From: Hyphomicrobiales bacterium
GTDB lineage: Bacteria > Pseudomonadota > Alphaproteobacteria > Rhizobiales > Xanthobacteraceae
Assembly (NCBI GenBank): GCA_021730825.1
Contig: JAKFYO010000164.1
Span: 1 to 9,246 of the forward strand
Direction of reading: 5' to 3'
DNA length: 9,246 nt
A model generated the notes under the pieces. The model was given only the letters and a program-made list of their open reading frames with translations. It made no database searches and was not told the DNA's origin. This document shows positions 1 to 6,571 of this stretch, in pieces (the first letter of the stretch is position 1; every line of letters starts with the position of its first letter). A program made the position numbers and the translations under genes.

Positions 1-129
1 AGCCAGCGCCGGCGCCTGGCTAGAGAACGGATCGAGCGAGAGCGTCACCGGCGCGCGGTTCGCGACCGCGAGCAGCACCAGCAGAATGGCGAGCGGAAGA
101 AGGATCAGCCAGCGCAGAAGCTTGCGCAT
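1..129 (-). CDS. lapA: LapA-like (DUF1049) small inner-membrane protein, 3' end missing
   Basis: Only the first 43 codons lie in the window; the gene runs off the left edge. Translating from the ATG at 129 gives MRKLLRWLILLPLAILLVLL followed by AVANRAPVTLSLDPF. This is one hydrophobic N-terminal membrane helix (about residues 6-22) followed by the 'N..PV.LSLDPF' pattern typical of the LapA/DUF1049 domain. In enterobacteria LapA works with LapB at the inner membrane in controlling lipopolysaccharide synthesis and lies directly downstream of ihfB, as here (50 bp after the ihfB stop). Function is inferred from the N-terminus and position only. In alphaproteobacteria the role of this short protein is less certain than in E. 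coli, so the symbol is tentative. Confidence 0.7.
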   Translation of the reverse strand, partial: MRKLLRWLILLPLAILLVLLAVANRAPVTLSLDPFSSQAPALA

Positions 130-179
130 TCAGGCAGCTCCGTTACGGGTCAGCAAAAGGAACAAATCTATTCGGGTTG

Positions 180-476
180 TTATTTCGCGGGCGCGCGCGG
201 CTTGTTCAGACGGTCGCGCATTTCCTTGCCGGTCTTGAAATAGGGCACGACTTTTTCCTGCACCTTGACCTGTGCGCCGGTGCGCGGATTGCGGCCGAGA
301 CGCGCGGGGCGGTTCTTCACCGAGAACGCGCCGAAGCCTCGCAATTCCACGCGGTCGCCGCGCGCAAGCGCGAGCGTGATCTCGTCCAGAATCGCATCGA
401 CAATGTTTTCGACGTCGCGCTGATAGAGGTGCGGGTTCGCGGTGGCGATCCGTTGCACGAGTTCGGATTTGATCAT
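180..476 (-). CDS. ihfB: Integration host factor subunit beta
   Basis: Beta subunit of the IHF heterodimer, a nucleoid protein that bends DNA sharply and assists sigma-54 promoters, recombination and replication. The product is 98 aa, the usual length, beginning [11 protein letters not shown]. It has the HU/IHF fold throughout. The conserved DNA-binding arm includes GRNPRTG (about residues 66-72), whose proline intercalates between base pairs, and is preceded by the GFGAF core. An in-frame TTG at 482 would add two residues (M-S). I prefer the ATG at 476 because family members start MIKSEL, although neither start has a strong Shine-Dalgarno; a GGCGGG run sits 9 nt before the TTG. A terminator hairpin (518-554) separates it from sppA, so it may have its own promoter within the roughly 40-bp gap; I could not recognise one. 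Confidence 0.95.
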   Translation of the reverse strand: MIKSELVQRIATANPHLYQRDVENIVDAILDEITLALARGDRVELRGFGAFSVKNRPARLGRNPRTGAQVKVQEKVVPYFKTGKEMRDRLNKPRAPAK

Positions 477-517
477 CGACAAGTGGTTTGACCCGCCGCT
501 TAAGGAATTTCAGATAC

Positions 518-554
518 GAAAAACCGCTTGGCTAAAAAACAAAAAAGCCAAGCG
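518..554 (-). terminator. Intrinsic terminator after sppA
   Basis: A perfect 9-bp stem, CGCTTGGCT (525-533) with AGCCAAGCG (546-554), encloses a 12-nt A-rich loop (T-rich on the minus strand). Read on the minus strand, the stem is followed at once by GTTTTTC (518-524), a five-U tract. This suits sppA transcription, which ends at 578. There is no T-tract on the plus-strand side, so it should work in one direction only. Efficiency is not known, and read-through into ihfB remains possible. Confidence 0.8.
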
Positions 555-576
555 ATCAAAACGAGTTGCGCCAGCT

Positions 577-594
577 CTCAATTACGTAATTGAG
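577..594. repeat. 18-bp perfect palindrome over the sppA stop codon
   Basis: CTCAATTACGTAATTGAG is perfectly self-complementary and contains the sppA stop (TGA at 580-578) and the last four sense codons. As RNA it could form only an AT-rich stem with almost no loop, and no T-tract follows, so it is not itself a terminator. It may be a protein-binding site or chance. Confidence 0.5.
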
Positions 595-1552
595 GGTGCC
601 AGAGCGCCAAAAGCCCGTCAAGCTGCGCGCTCGCTGCGGCGCGCAATACGCCGTCGTTCGAAATCGCAGATGCAAGCGTCGCGAAGCCAGCGAATTCCAG
701 CATCGACGCGGCTGCGCTCAACCAGCGGAACTCGGAGCCTGCGGTGCGTACTCTCCAGTCACGCACCGTGAGATCCGCCGATACGTTCTTGTTCTTCGCA
801 AGCCATTCGCGCGCGGTCTTCTCGTCGCCGATCTCGTCGATCAACTTTAGGGGCAGCGCCTGCGATGCGGTGAACACACGGCCGTCGGCGACCTTGGTGA
901 GCGTCGCATTGTCGAGTGCGCGGCGCTCTTTGACGAGGTCCTTGAACCAGAGATAGCTGTCGGCAACGAGGGAGGCGACCGCGGCCTTCGCCTCCGGCGA
1001 GGTCGGCTCGAGCCCGTTCGGCGAGGCCTTCAGCGGCGACGACTTGATACTCTCCACATCGACGCCGATCTTCGTCAGCAACTGGTGGAAATTCGGGTAC
1101 TGGAAGATGACGCCGATGGAGCCGATGATCGCGCTCCTCGGCGCAAAGATACGTTCGGTGCCGATCGCCGCGATATAGGCGCCCGAGGCCGCCGAACCCT
1201 CGACAACCGCGATCACGGGCTTCTTTTCGTTGAGCTTGCGGAGCGATTTGAAGAGCTGCTCCGAGCCCGTCACAGTGCCGCCGGGACTGTCGATGACGAT
1301 CAGCACGGCTTTGGCGCCGGACTTTTCGATTTCGTCGAAGAGTTTCACGCGCTCGCGGTCGTTGCGGATCAAACCGCCGATGGTCACGCGCGCGACATGC
1401 GCGGAAGATTTCTCGATGTAGTTCGAGCCGCCTAGTCCAGCGAGTACGCCTCCGGCGGCGATCAAGACCGCGGCCACCGCGAAAATCCGCCAGAAGGTTA
1501 CCTTGCGCCGCATGCGGCGGCGGTCGATTGCCTGATCAACATCGAGAGACAT
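578..1552 (-). CDS. sppA: Signal peptide peptidase SppA, short (36K) type
   Basis: Membrane-anchored serine protease of MEROPS family S49 that degrades signal peptides left in the membrane after export. The start chosen is the ATG at 1552 (MSLDVDQAIDRRRM), because a GGAG lies 8 nt upstream. A longer reading from 1618 adds 22 residues, has no such site and reaches into the rpsA terminator region. The product is 324 aa. There is a basic N-terminus, then one transmembrane helix (about residues 20-42), then the S49 domain. SPGGTVTG (89-96) and the nucleophile motif AASGAY, with Ser123, are clear. Lys175 in SSPLKAS is the likely general base by comparison with other SppA proteins. It is a single-domain form, unlike the duplicated 67-kDa E. 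coli enzyme. It sits between rpsA and ihfB, bounded by terminators on both sides, so it is probably transcribed separately. Confidence 0.93.
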   Translation of the reverse strand: MSLDVDQAIDRRRMRRKVTFWRIFAVAAVLIAAGGVLAGLGGSNYIEKSSAHVARVTIGGLIRNDRERVKLFDEIEKSGAKAVLIVIDSPGGTVTGSEQLFKSLRKLNEKKPVIAVVEGSAASGAYIAAIGTERIFAPRSAIIGSIGVIFQYPNFHQLLTKIGVDVESIKSSPLKASPNGLEPTSPEAKAAVASLVADSYLWFKDLVKERRALDNATLTKVADGRVFTASQALPLKLIDEIGDEKTAREWLAKNKNVSADLTVRDWRVRTAGSEFRWLSAAASMLEFAGFATLASAISNDGVLRAAASAQLDGLLALWHPQLRN

Positions 1553-1614
1553 TGCGTTTCTCCATATCCAGCCTGCTCGCGGGGTGTATGCGCCGCGATT
1601 CCAATTCACGCCAC

Positions 1615-1654
1615 TCAAAAAGCAGTTAACGGCGGATTTTGGTCCGCCGTTAAC
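1615..1654 (-). terminator. Intrinsic terminator after rpsA
   Basis: A 12-bp perfect stem, GTTAACGGCGGA (1625-1636) with TCCGCCGTTAAC (1643-1654), and a 6-nt loop. On the minus strand it is followed by TGC and then TTTTT (about 1617-1621). It lies 35 bp past the rpsA stop and is a strong rho-independent terminator for the rpsA transcript, before sppA. Confidence 0.87.
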
Positions 1655-1689
1655 AAGCCGTTTGCCAAGACTGGAAGCGAAAGCGGGAC

Positions 1690-3402
1690 TTACTTGGTAT
1701 CCCGCTGCTTCAGCGCAGTGCCGAGAATGTCGCCCAAGGTCGCGCCCGAGTCGGACGAGCCGTATTGCGCGACGGCTTCCTTCTCTTCGGCGATTTCGAG
1801 CGCCTTGATCGACACGCCGACCTTGCGGGCCTTCTTGTCGAACAGGGTCACGCGGGCATCGACCTTCTCGCCGACCGCGAAGCGCTCGGGGCGCTGATCG
1901 TTGCGGTCACGCGCCAGATCCGAGCGCTTGATGAAGGAGGTCATGTCGGTATCGACGATCTTCACTTCGATGCCGCCGTCGTTCACCTGCGTCACTTCGC
2001 AGGTCACCACCGCACCCTTCTTGAGATCGCCGGCTTCCGCGAACGGATCGCCTTCGAGCTGCTTGATGCCTAGCGAGATGCGCTCCTTCTCGACGTCGAC
2101 GTCGAGAACGACCGCTTTCACCATGTCGCCCTTCTTGAACTCTTCGATCACCTGCTCGCCCGGACGGTTCCAGTCGAGGTCGGAGAGATGGACCATGCCG
2201 TCGACTTCGCCGTCGAGACCGATGAACAGACCGAACTCGGTCTTGTTCTTCACTTCGCCTTCGACATTGGAGCCGACCGGATGCTTCTCGGCAAACGCAT
2301 CCCACGGGTTCGCCATGGTCTGCTTGAGGCCGAGCGAGATACGGCGCTTGACCGGATCGACTTCGAGGATCTGCACTTCGACTTCCTGCGAGGTCGAGAC
2401 GATCTTGCCCGGATGCACGTTCTTCTTGGTCCAGGACATTTCCGAGACGTGAACCAGACCTTCGATGCCGGGCTCGAGTTCGACGAAGGCGCCGTAGTCG
2501 GTGATGTTGGTGACGCGGCCCTTCATGCGGGCGCCGACCACGAACTTGTCGGCGATGTTTTCCCACGGATCGCCCTGCAACTGCTTCATGCCGAGCGAGA
2601 TGCGGTGGGTTTCGTGGTTGATCTTGATGATCTTGACCTTCACCTGCTGGCCGATGGTGAGCACATCCGTCGGATGGTTCACGCGGCGCCAGGCGATGTC
2701 GGTGACATGGAGCAGACCGTCGATGCCGCCGAGATCGACGAACGCACCGTAATCGGTGATGTTCTTCACGACGCCGTCGATCATCTGGCCTTCTTCCAGC
2801 GAAGACACCAGTTCCTGACGCTGACCGGCGCGGGTTTCTTCGAGCACGGTGCGGCGCGAGACGACGATGTTGCCGCGGCGGCGATCCATTTTGAGGATCT
2901 GGAACGGCTGCGGATTGTGCATCAGCGGGCCGACGTCGCGGATCGGACGAATGTCCACTTGGCTACGCGGCAGGAACGCAACCGCACCGTCGAGATCGAC
3001 GGTGTAGCCGCCCTTGACCGAATTGAAGATAACGCCCGAAACCTTCTCGTTGTTCGTGAAGGCCTTCTCGAGCTTGCCCCAGCTTTCTTCGCGGCGCGCC
3101 TTGTCGCGCGAGAGAACCGCTTCGCCGAGCGCGTTCTCGACGCGGTCGAGGAACACTTCGACTTCGTCGCCGACCTTGATGTCGGCGGTGCGGCCATGGC
3201 CCGCGAATTCGCGGAGCGGCACGCGGCCTTCGGTCTTCAGACCGATGTCGATGACGGCGATATCTTTTTCGATGCCGACGACTTTGCCCTTAACAACGGC
3301 ACCTTCCTGCAAATCGTTCGTGAGGAACGACGCTTCGAGCATCGCGGCGAAATCTTCGCGGCTCGGGTTCTTCTCAGCGGTAGCAGCGGCAGCTCTAGCC
3401 AT
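1690..3402 (-). CDS. rpsA: 30S ribosomal protein S1
   Basis: Ribosomal protein S1 binds mRNA leaders and helps place structured mRNAs on the 30S subunit. The product is 570 aa, normal for alphaproteobacteria. I can see six S1 (OB-fold) repeats at about residues 35-101, 118-185, 206-274, 291-360, 378-447 and 463-533. Repeats 3 and 4 carry near-identical NITDYGAFV cores, and repeats 3-5 end in RISLG(M/L/I)KQ. The first two repeats are more divergent, as is usual because they mediate ribosome docking. The start is the ATG at 3402, with TTTAGGA about 8 nt upstream. It lies 209 bp after cmk, and that gap holds two tandem small hairpins (see the leader entry). A terminator follows at 1615-1654. Confidence 0.98.
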   Translation of the reverse strand: MARAAAATAEKNPSREDFAAMLEASFLTNDLQEGAVVKGKVVGIEKDIAVIDIGLKTEGRVPLREFAGHGRTADIKVGDEVEVFLDRVENALGEAVLSRDKARREESWGKLEKAFTNNEKVSGVIFNSVKGGYTVDLDGAVAFLPRSQVDIRPIRDVGPLMHNPQPFQILKMDRRRGNIVVSRRTVLEETRAGQRQELVSSLEEGQMIDGVVKNITDYGAFVDLGGIDGLLHVTDIAWRRVNHPTDVLTIGQQVKVKIIKINHETHRISLGMKQLQGDPWENIADKFVVGARMKGRVTNITDYGAFVELEPGIEGLVHVSEMSWTKKNVHPGKIVSTSQEVEVQILEVDPVKRRISLGLKQTMANPWDAFAEKHPVGSNVEGEVKNKTEFGLFIGLDGEVDGMVHLSDLDWNRPGEQVIEEFKKGDMVKAVVLDVDVEKERISLGIKQLEGDPFAEAGDLKKGAVVTCEVTQVNDGGIEVKIVDTDMTSFIKRSDLARDRNDQRPERFAVGEKVDARVTLFDKKARKVGVSIKALEIAEEKEAVAQYGSSDSGATLGDILGTALKQRDTK

Positions 3403-3462
3403 TCTTTTTCCTAAACATACGTGCGCCGGGTTCTTATGGGTTGCGCTTCAAAGCACACGAGC

Positions 3463-3500
3463 CTTGAGCCAAAAGCTCAAAGCAACTTCAGCCAAAGCTA
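3463..3500 (-). promoter_or_regulatory. rpsA leader with two related small hairpins
   Basis: The 209-bp gap between cmk (stop at 3612) and rpsA (ATG at 3402) contains no gene. Two related copies of CTTsAGCCAAA(A)GCT lie at 3463-3477 and 3486-3499 (plus-strand reading), 23 nt apart start to start. On the minus-strand transcript each forms a small hairpin. One is TTGAGC/GCTCAA with a 5-nt loop (3464-3480); the other is TTAGC/GCTGA with one G-U pair. They lie 60-100 nt before the rpsA start. S1 represses its own translation through a structured leader in E. coli, so a similar role is possible here, but this is inference. I saw no convincing -35/-10 pair. Confidence 0.4.
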
Positions 3501-3611
3501 AAGCCGGCGCGGGTTCGCCGTGCGAATCGAAACGATGTTGAATTTCAGGACCGGAATTTGTCGGCCTTACGCGAAAGCGGGACGGGCATCCTCCAGATAT
3601 GGAACGCGACG

Positions 3612-4250
3612 TTATGGTCGCGTTCGGCCCGCCCGGGGTGCTTCCACGATCTCGATGGCCGCCCGGAACGCGGCTTCTATATCCAGTCCGGTGGTATCGA
3701 GCAAGACGGCGTCCGGGGCCGGTTTTAAAGGGGCAATCGAGCGCCCGGAATCGCGCTCGTCGCGCTTTTTGATGTCCGAAATGACCTCGCAATACTCGAC
3801 CGGGGTCCGCCGGGCCGCGAGTTCGATATGACGCCTGCGGGCGCGCTCTTCCGGGCTCGCGGTCACGAAAAGCTTCACGTCCGCGTCCGGCGCAATCACG
3901 GTTCCGGTGTCGCGCCCGTCCAGCACGGCGCCGCCCGGCTGCCGCGCGAAGTCCTGCTGCAATTTTAAAAGCGCCACGCGCACGCCCGGAATGGCCGCTA
4001 TCCGTGACGCCGCCTCGCCGACGCGATCGCTACGCAGCGCGTCGTTGTCGAGCTTCGAAACGTCGAGCTCCCGCGCGATACGCGAAGCCGTTGCGGCATC
4101 GTCGAGCGCGTGATTCCCCTCAAGCATCAGATAGCCGACGCCGCGATACAGAATACCGGTATCGAGATGCGGAAGGCCGTAGTGCTTCGCGAGGCGGCGC
4201 GCGAGCGTACCCTTGCCGGAGGCCGCAGGACCATCGACCGTGATGATCAC
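3612..4250 (-). CDS. cmk: (d)CMP kinase
   Basis: Phosphorylates CMP and dCMP with ATP to CDP and dCDP in pyrimidine nucleotide salvage and synthesis; cytosolic. The product is 212 aa, the usual size. The P-loop GPAASGKGT is at residues 7-15. It is followed by the nucleotide-binding DTGILYRG (about 31-38; most relatives have DTGAMYR), [15 protein letters not shown] (about 109-123; relatives have EGRDxGTVVxP) and the lid/catalytic [16 protein letters not shown] segment. The start is GTG at 4250, with GGAG about 8 nt upstream inside aroA. This GTG overlaps the aroA stop (GTGA), so aroA and cmk are translationally coupled. The aroA-cmk-rpsA order is conserved across proteobacteria. Confidence 0.97.
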   Translation of the reverse strand: MIITVDGPAASGKGTLARRLAKHYGLPHLDTGILYRGVGYLMLEGNHALDDAATASRIARELDVSKLDNDALRSDRVGEAASRIAAIPGVRVALLKLQQDFARQPGGAVLDGRDTGTVIAPDADVKLFVTASPEERARRRHIELAARRTPVEYCEVISDIKKRDERDSGRSIAPLKPAPDAVLLDTTGLDIEAAFRAAIEIVEAPRAGRTRP

Positions 4251-5599
4251 GCCGAGATCTCCGCGCCAAGCCTTTTCATATTCTCGACAAAGCCAGGGAA
4301 GCTCGTCGCAATGAACGCGCCGTCATCGACGCCCACGGGCTTCTCGCTGGCTAAACCCATGACGAGGAATGCCATCGCGAGGCGATGGTCCATATGCGTC
4401 TCGACGATGCCGCCGCCTTTTGCCCGAGACTTTCCGCGCACGATCAGATCGTCGCCGGAAATCTCACAGTCAACGCCGTTCACTTTAAGGCCTGCGGCGG
4501 TCGCGGCCAGCCGATCGGATTCCTTCACGCGCAGTTCGGACAAGCCCCGCATGCGCGTCTCGCCCTCGGCAAAGGAGCTTGCGACGGCCAGCACGATATA
4601 TTCGTCGATCATCGAGGGCGCGCGCACGGCCGGAACGTCAACGCCTTTCAGCGAGGAAGCCCTCACGCGCAAATCCGCGATGATTTCACCGGCATCGTCG
4701 CGGCGGTTCACTTCTTCTATTTTCCCGCCCATTTCGCGCAGCGTTTCGACCAACCCGGCGCGCAGCGGATTCAAAAGCACGTTCTCAAGCACGACGTCGG
4801 AGCCGGGCACGATCAATGCCGCGACAAGAGGAAATGCAGCGCTTGAGATGTCGGACGGCACCACGATTTTCTGAGGACTCAGTTCAGGCCGGCCGCGCAG
4901 CGTGATCTTGCGGCCGTGCTCGCCGTGACCCGCTACCGAAACTTTCGCGCCGAAATGCGCGAGCATTCTTTCGGTGTGGTCGCGCGTCGCTTCTTTTTCG
5001 ATGACGGTGGTTTCGCCGTCCGCCGAAAGCCCGCACAGGAGTACCGCGGATTTGATCTGGGCGGACGCCACCGGCGTCTCGTAGGTGATCGGAATCACTT
5101 CGCGCGCACCGCGCAGCCGCAGCGGCAGGCGGCCGCCTTCGGCTTGCTCTAGCGTTTCCGCGCCCATCTGCATCAGGGGGTCGAGGATGCGCCGCATCGG
5201 GCGCTTGCGAAGCGAAGCGTCGCCGTCGAACACGGCTTCAAACGGATGGCCCGCGACCACGCCCATCGCGAGACGGCTTCCGGTTCCGGCGTTGCCGAAG
5301 TCGAGCGCCTCGCGTGGGGCCAATAACGAGCCGACGCCCATGCCATTTACGCGCCAGCGGCCCTCGGCCTCGCGCGTAACCGATGCGCCCATTGCACGAA
5401 CCGCCTTCGCCGTTGCGATCACGTCCTCGCCTTCGAGCAACCCCTCGATCTCGGTCCGGCCCACCGTCAGCGCGCCGATCAGGAGCGAGCGGTGCGAAAT
5501 CGACTTGTCGCCGGGCACGCGCAGGCGGCCCGAAAGCGCCCGGCTTTTGGAGGCCGACATGGGCATTGCGCCCGCCGCGTGGATTGCCGGTTTCGACAT
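4247..5599 (-). CDS. aroA: 3-phosphoshikimate 1-carboxyvinyltransferase (EPSP synthase)
   Basis: Sixth step of the shikimate pathway: joins phosphoenolpyruvate to shikimate-3-phosphate, giving EPSP for aromatic amino acids. The product is 450 aa. Visible motifs are [10 protein letters not shown] (29-38), [12 protein letters not shown] (99-110), [10 protein letters not shown] (126-135), the shikimate-binding SAQIKSAVL (179-187), RAPSMIDEY (326-334), LRVKESDRL (356-364) and THMDHRLAM (401-409). Overall wording is close to the class II enzymes of the Agrobacterium CP4 type. At the position of CP4 Ala100 this protein has Gly105, the ordinary residue. Start: ATG at 5599 with GGGAG about 8 nt upstream. 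It is divergent from the zinc-ribbon gene at 5734, and its stop overlaps the cmk start. Confidence 0.97.
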   Translation of the reverse strand: MSKPAIHAAGAMPMSASKSRALSGRLRVPGDKSISHRSLLIGALTVGRTEIEGLLEGEDVIATAKAVRAMGASVTREAEGRWRVNGMGVGSLLAPREALDFGNAGTGSRLAMGVVAGHPFEAVFDGDASLRKRPMRRILDPLMQMGAETLEQAEGGRLPLRLRGAREVIPITYETPVASAQIKSAVLLCGLSADGETTVIEKEATRDHTERMLAHFGAKVSVAGHGEHGRKITLRGRPELSPQKIVVPSDISSAAFPLVAALIVPGSDVVLENVLLNPLRAGLVETLREMGGKIEEVNRRDDAGEIIADLRVRASSLKGVDVPAVRAPSMIDEYIVLAVASSFAEGETRMRGLSELRVKESDRLAATAAGLKVNGVDCEISGDDLIVRGKSRAKGGGIVETHMDHRLAMAFLVMGLASEKPVGVDDGAFIATSFPGFVENMKRLGAEISA

Positions 5600-5667
5600 G
5601 ATGCGGGCTCCCTAGCACAGGGGGTTCCGGCCCGTCTCGCCGTTGGTCATGGAGGGAATTCCCGCCC

Positions 5668-5696
5668 TTGACAGGTTTGGGAGTGCGGTCCAAGTG
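5668..5696 (+). promoter_or_regulatory. Candidate sigma-70 promoter for the TIGR02300-like gene
   Basis: A perfect TTGACA (5668-5673) is followed 17 nt later by CAAGTG (5691-5696), which is a poor -10. The -35 box is convincing and correctly placed, 60 bp before the GTG start. The weak -10 lowers confidence. No good promoter for aroA was seen on the other strand of this 134-bp divergent gap. Confidence 0.45.
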
Positions 5697-5733
5697 AAGC
5701 CGCCTTTTCCAAGCGATTTTAGGAGCGAGCGGC

Positions 5734-6165
5734 GTGGCGAAACCCGAACTCGGCACCAAGCGCGTCTGCCAGAGCTGCGGCGCCAAATTCTACGACCTCT
5801 CGAAGGATCCGATCACCTGCCCGAAATGCGGCGCGGTCTATGAAATCGTCGTGCCGGTAACACGCGGCGGCCGTCCGGCTGCTGCGGCCGCCGCTGCTGC
5901 GGCCGCGGCTCCTGTCGCCGCTACCGAGGATGCGGATGCGCGCAGCGACGGCGCCGAGGTGATTTCGCTCGAAGACGCCGAAGCCGAATCGCTCGGCAAG
6001 AAAACCAAAGGCTCCGGCGACCCCGAACTCGATAGCGAAGACGACGTCGAGGTCGATGGCGACGACGAAGAAGACAACACCTTCCTCGTTACCGATGAAG
6101 AAGAGGAAGGCGGCGACGTCTCCGACATCATCGGCGACGGCATCGACAAGGAAGAAGAAAACTAA
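5734..6165 (+). CDS. TIGR02300 family protein: zinc ribbon with acidic tail, function unknown
   Basis: The 143-aa product starts MAKPELGTKRVCQSCGAKFY. It has three parts. The first is a short zinc ribbon with two CxxC pairs (Cys12/Cys15 and Cys29/Cys32) around FYDLSKDP. The second is an alanine run (about residues 49-59) encoded by a near-perfect 15-bp tandem repeat. The third is a long, very acidic, probably disordered tail rich in Asp and Glu that ends in DIIGDGIDKEEEN. I recognise it as the alphaproteobacterial family named TIGR02300; its role is not known to me. The ribbon and acidic tail could suggest a partner of a nucleic-acid-handling complex, but that is speculation. The start is GTG at 5734, because AGGAG (5721-5725) lies 8 nt upstream. 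It is divergent from aroA. Confidence 0.85.
   Translation: MAKPELGTKRVCQSCGAKFYDLSKDPITCPKCGAVYEIVVPVTRGGRPAAAAAAAAAAAPVAATEDADARSDGAEVISLEDAEAESLGKKTKGSGDPELDSEDDVEVDGDDEEDNTFLVTDEEEEGGDVSDIIGDGIDKEEEN
5878..5907 (+). repeat. 15-bp tandem repeat coding for an alanine run
   Basis: Two copies of GCTGCTGCGGCCGCC/G (5878-5892 and 5893-5907, 14 of 15 bases identical) lie in frame and encode part of the poly-alanine linker of the zinc-ribbon protein. Each copy contains the palindrome GCGGCCGC. This is slippage-prone sequence, so linker length may vary between strains. Confidence 0.7.
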
Positions 6166-6241
6166 CTAGTGATCCGGCTCTGCCATTCGCACTACGTCTC
6201 GGCAGGTGTTTATGCGAATGGCAGAGCCAAACGATCACTAG
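6166..6241. repeat. Long palindromic element 1 (76 bp)
   Basis: This is an interrupted inverted repeat. The outer arms CTAGTGATC (6166-6174) and GATCACTAG (6233-6241) are perfect over 9 bp. The inner arms GGCTCTGCCATTCGCA (6176-6191) and TGCGAATGGCAGAGCC (6213-6228) are perfect over 16 bp. One base (left) and four bases (right) separate outer from inner, and the loop is 21 nt. It begins directly after the stop of the TIGR02300-like gene. No T-tract follows, and the stem is longer than a usual terminator, though it could still stop transcription or protect the 3' end. It shares architecture and edge motifs with element 2. Confidence 0.85.
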
Positions 6242-6253
6242 CATTATAAGGTT

Positions 6254-6330
6254 GTTAGTGTCCTTTCGTATCCGGCGTTCGCTTCGAAAGCGCTGTTACC
6301 TGAGGCGAACGCCGGATACGGGACACTAAC
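6254..6330. repeat. Long palindromic element 2 (77 bp)
   Basis: The outer arms GTTAGTGTCC (6254-6263) and GGACACTAAC (6321-6330) are perfect over 10 bp. The inner arms CGTATCCGGCGTTCGC (6267-6282) and GCGAACGCCGGATACG (6305-6320) are perfect over 16 bp. There is a TTT bulge on the left side only and a 22-nt loop. It lies 12 bp after element 1. Both elements have TAGTG/CACTA in the outer arms and TTCGC/GCGAA at the inner end next to the loop, but they differ elsewhere while keeping full pairing. Confidence 0.85.
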
Positions 6331-6411
6331 CGTTTGTCTTTCGCCACGATTCGGCGCTAGAGACTTTCGCGTTCCCACATCGGGCTCTTTGGAGCCGCGA
6401 TGAAAGGCCGT

Positions 6412-6487
6412 GGGGCCATAGCTCAGCTGGGAGAGCGCCTGCATGGCATGCAGGAGGTCGGCGGTTCGATCCCGCCTGGCTCCACCA
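6412..6487 (+). tRNA. tRNA-Ala (anticodon GGC), CCA encoded
   Basis: A full cloverleaf can be folded. The acceptor GGGGCCA pairs with TGGCTCC (one G-U). The D arm is GCTC/GAGC. The anticodon arm CCTGC/GCAGG has the loop ATGGCAT, which places GGC at positions 34-36. The variable loop is AGGTC, and the T arm GGCGG/CCGCC has the loop TTCGATC. Discriminator A is followed by a genomic CCA. It reads alanine codons GCC and GCU. It stands alone between the twin palindromes and the hsp20 promoter. A weak hairpin at 6519-6538 (AGCGCGG, T5 loop, CCGCCGCT with one bulge) may end its transcript. Confidence 0.97.
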
Positions 6488-6536
6488 ACTTCCCAAAAAC
6501 CTTCTAGCCACCTGTAACAGCGCGGTTTTTCCGCCG

Positions 6537-6565
6537 CTTGAACGCGCGCCCTCATGTTCCCATAT
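6537..6565 (+). promoter_or_regulatory. Candidate RpoH (sigma-32) heat-shock promoter of hsp20
   Basis: CTTGAAC (6537-6543), a 14-nt spacer and TCCCATAT (6558-6565). Against the E. coli sigma-32 consensus CTTGAAA-N13-15-CCCCATNT this is 6 of 7 at -35 and 7 of 8 (including the N) at -10, with correct spacing. Transcription would begin near 6572, at the foot of the first leader hairpin. Placement directly before a small heat-shock gene supports it. Confidence 0.7.
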
Positions 6566-6571
6566 GGAGGG

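Noticed and set aside
1553..1618. 22-codon N-terminal extension of sppA
   Set aside because: No Shine-Dalgarno at 1618. The ATG at 1552 has GGAG at good distance and gives the usual short basic tail before the membrane helix.
2188..3414. 408-codon open frame on the plus strand, opposite rpsA
   Set aside because: It lies antisense to rpsA, whose six S1 repeats are certain. Its composition (runs of DDLDLH, VDDGD) is the complement of S1 coding, and no family is recognisable. High-GC coding regions routinely leave such frames open.
5654..5663. GGGAATTCCC palindrome in the aroA/TIGR02300 divergent gap
   Set aside because: 10 bp, single occurrence and no partner site; too little to call an operator.
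6192..6304. Loop-loop (kissing) pairing between the two palindromes, CAGGT (6203-6207) with ACCTG (6298-6302)
   Set aside because: Only 5 bp between loops of 21 and 22 nt, which is expected by chance about one time in three or four.
6383..6396. Small hairpin GGCTC-TTTG-GAGCC upstream of tRNA-Ala
   Set aside because: Short, with no T-tract or recognised role. Possibly part of the tRNA leader but not supportable as a feature.
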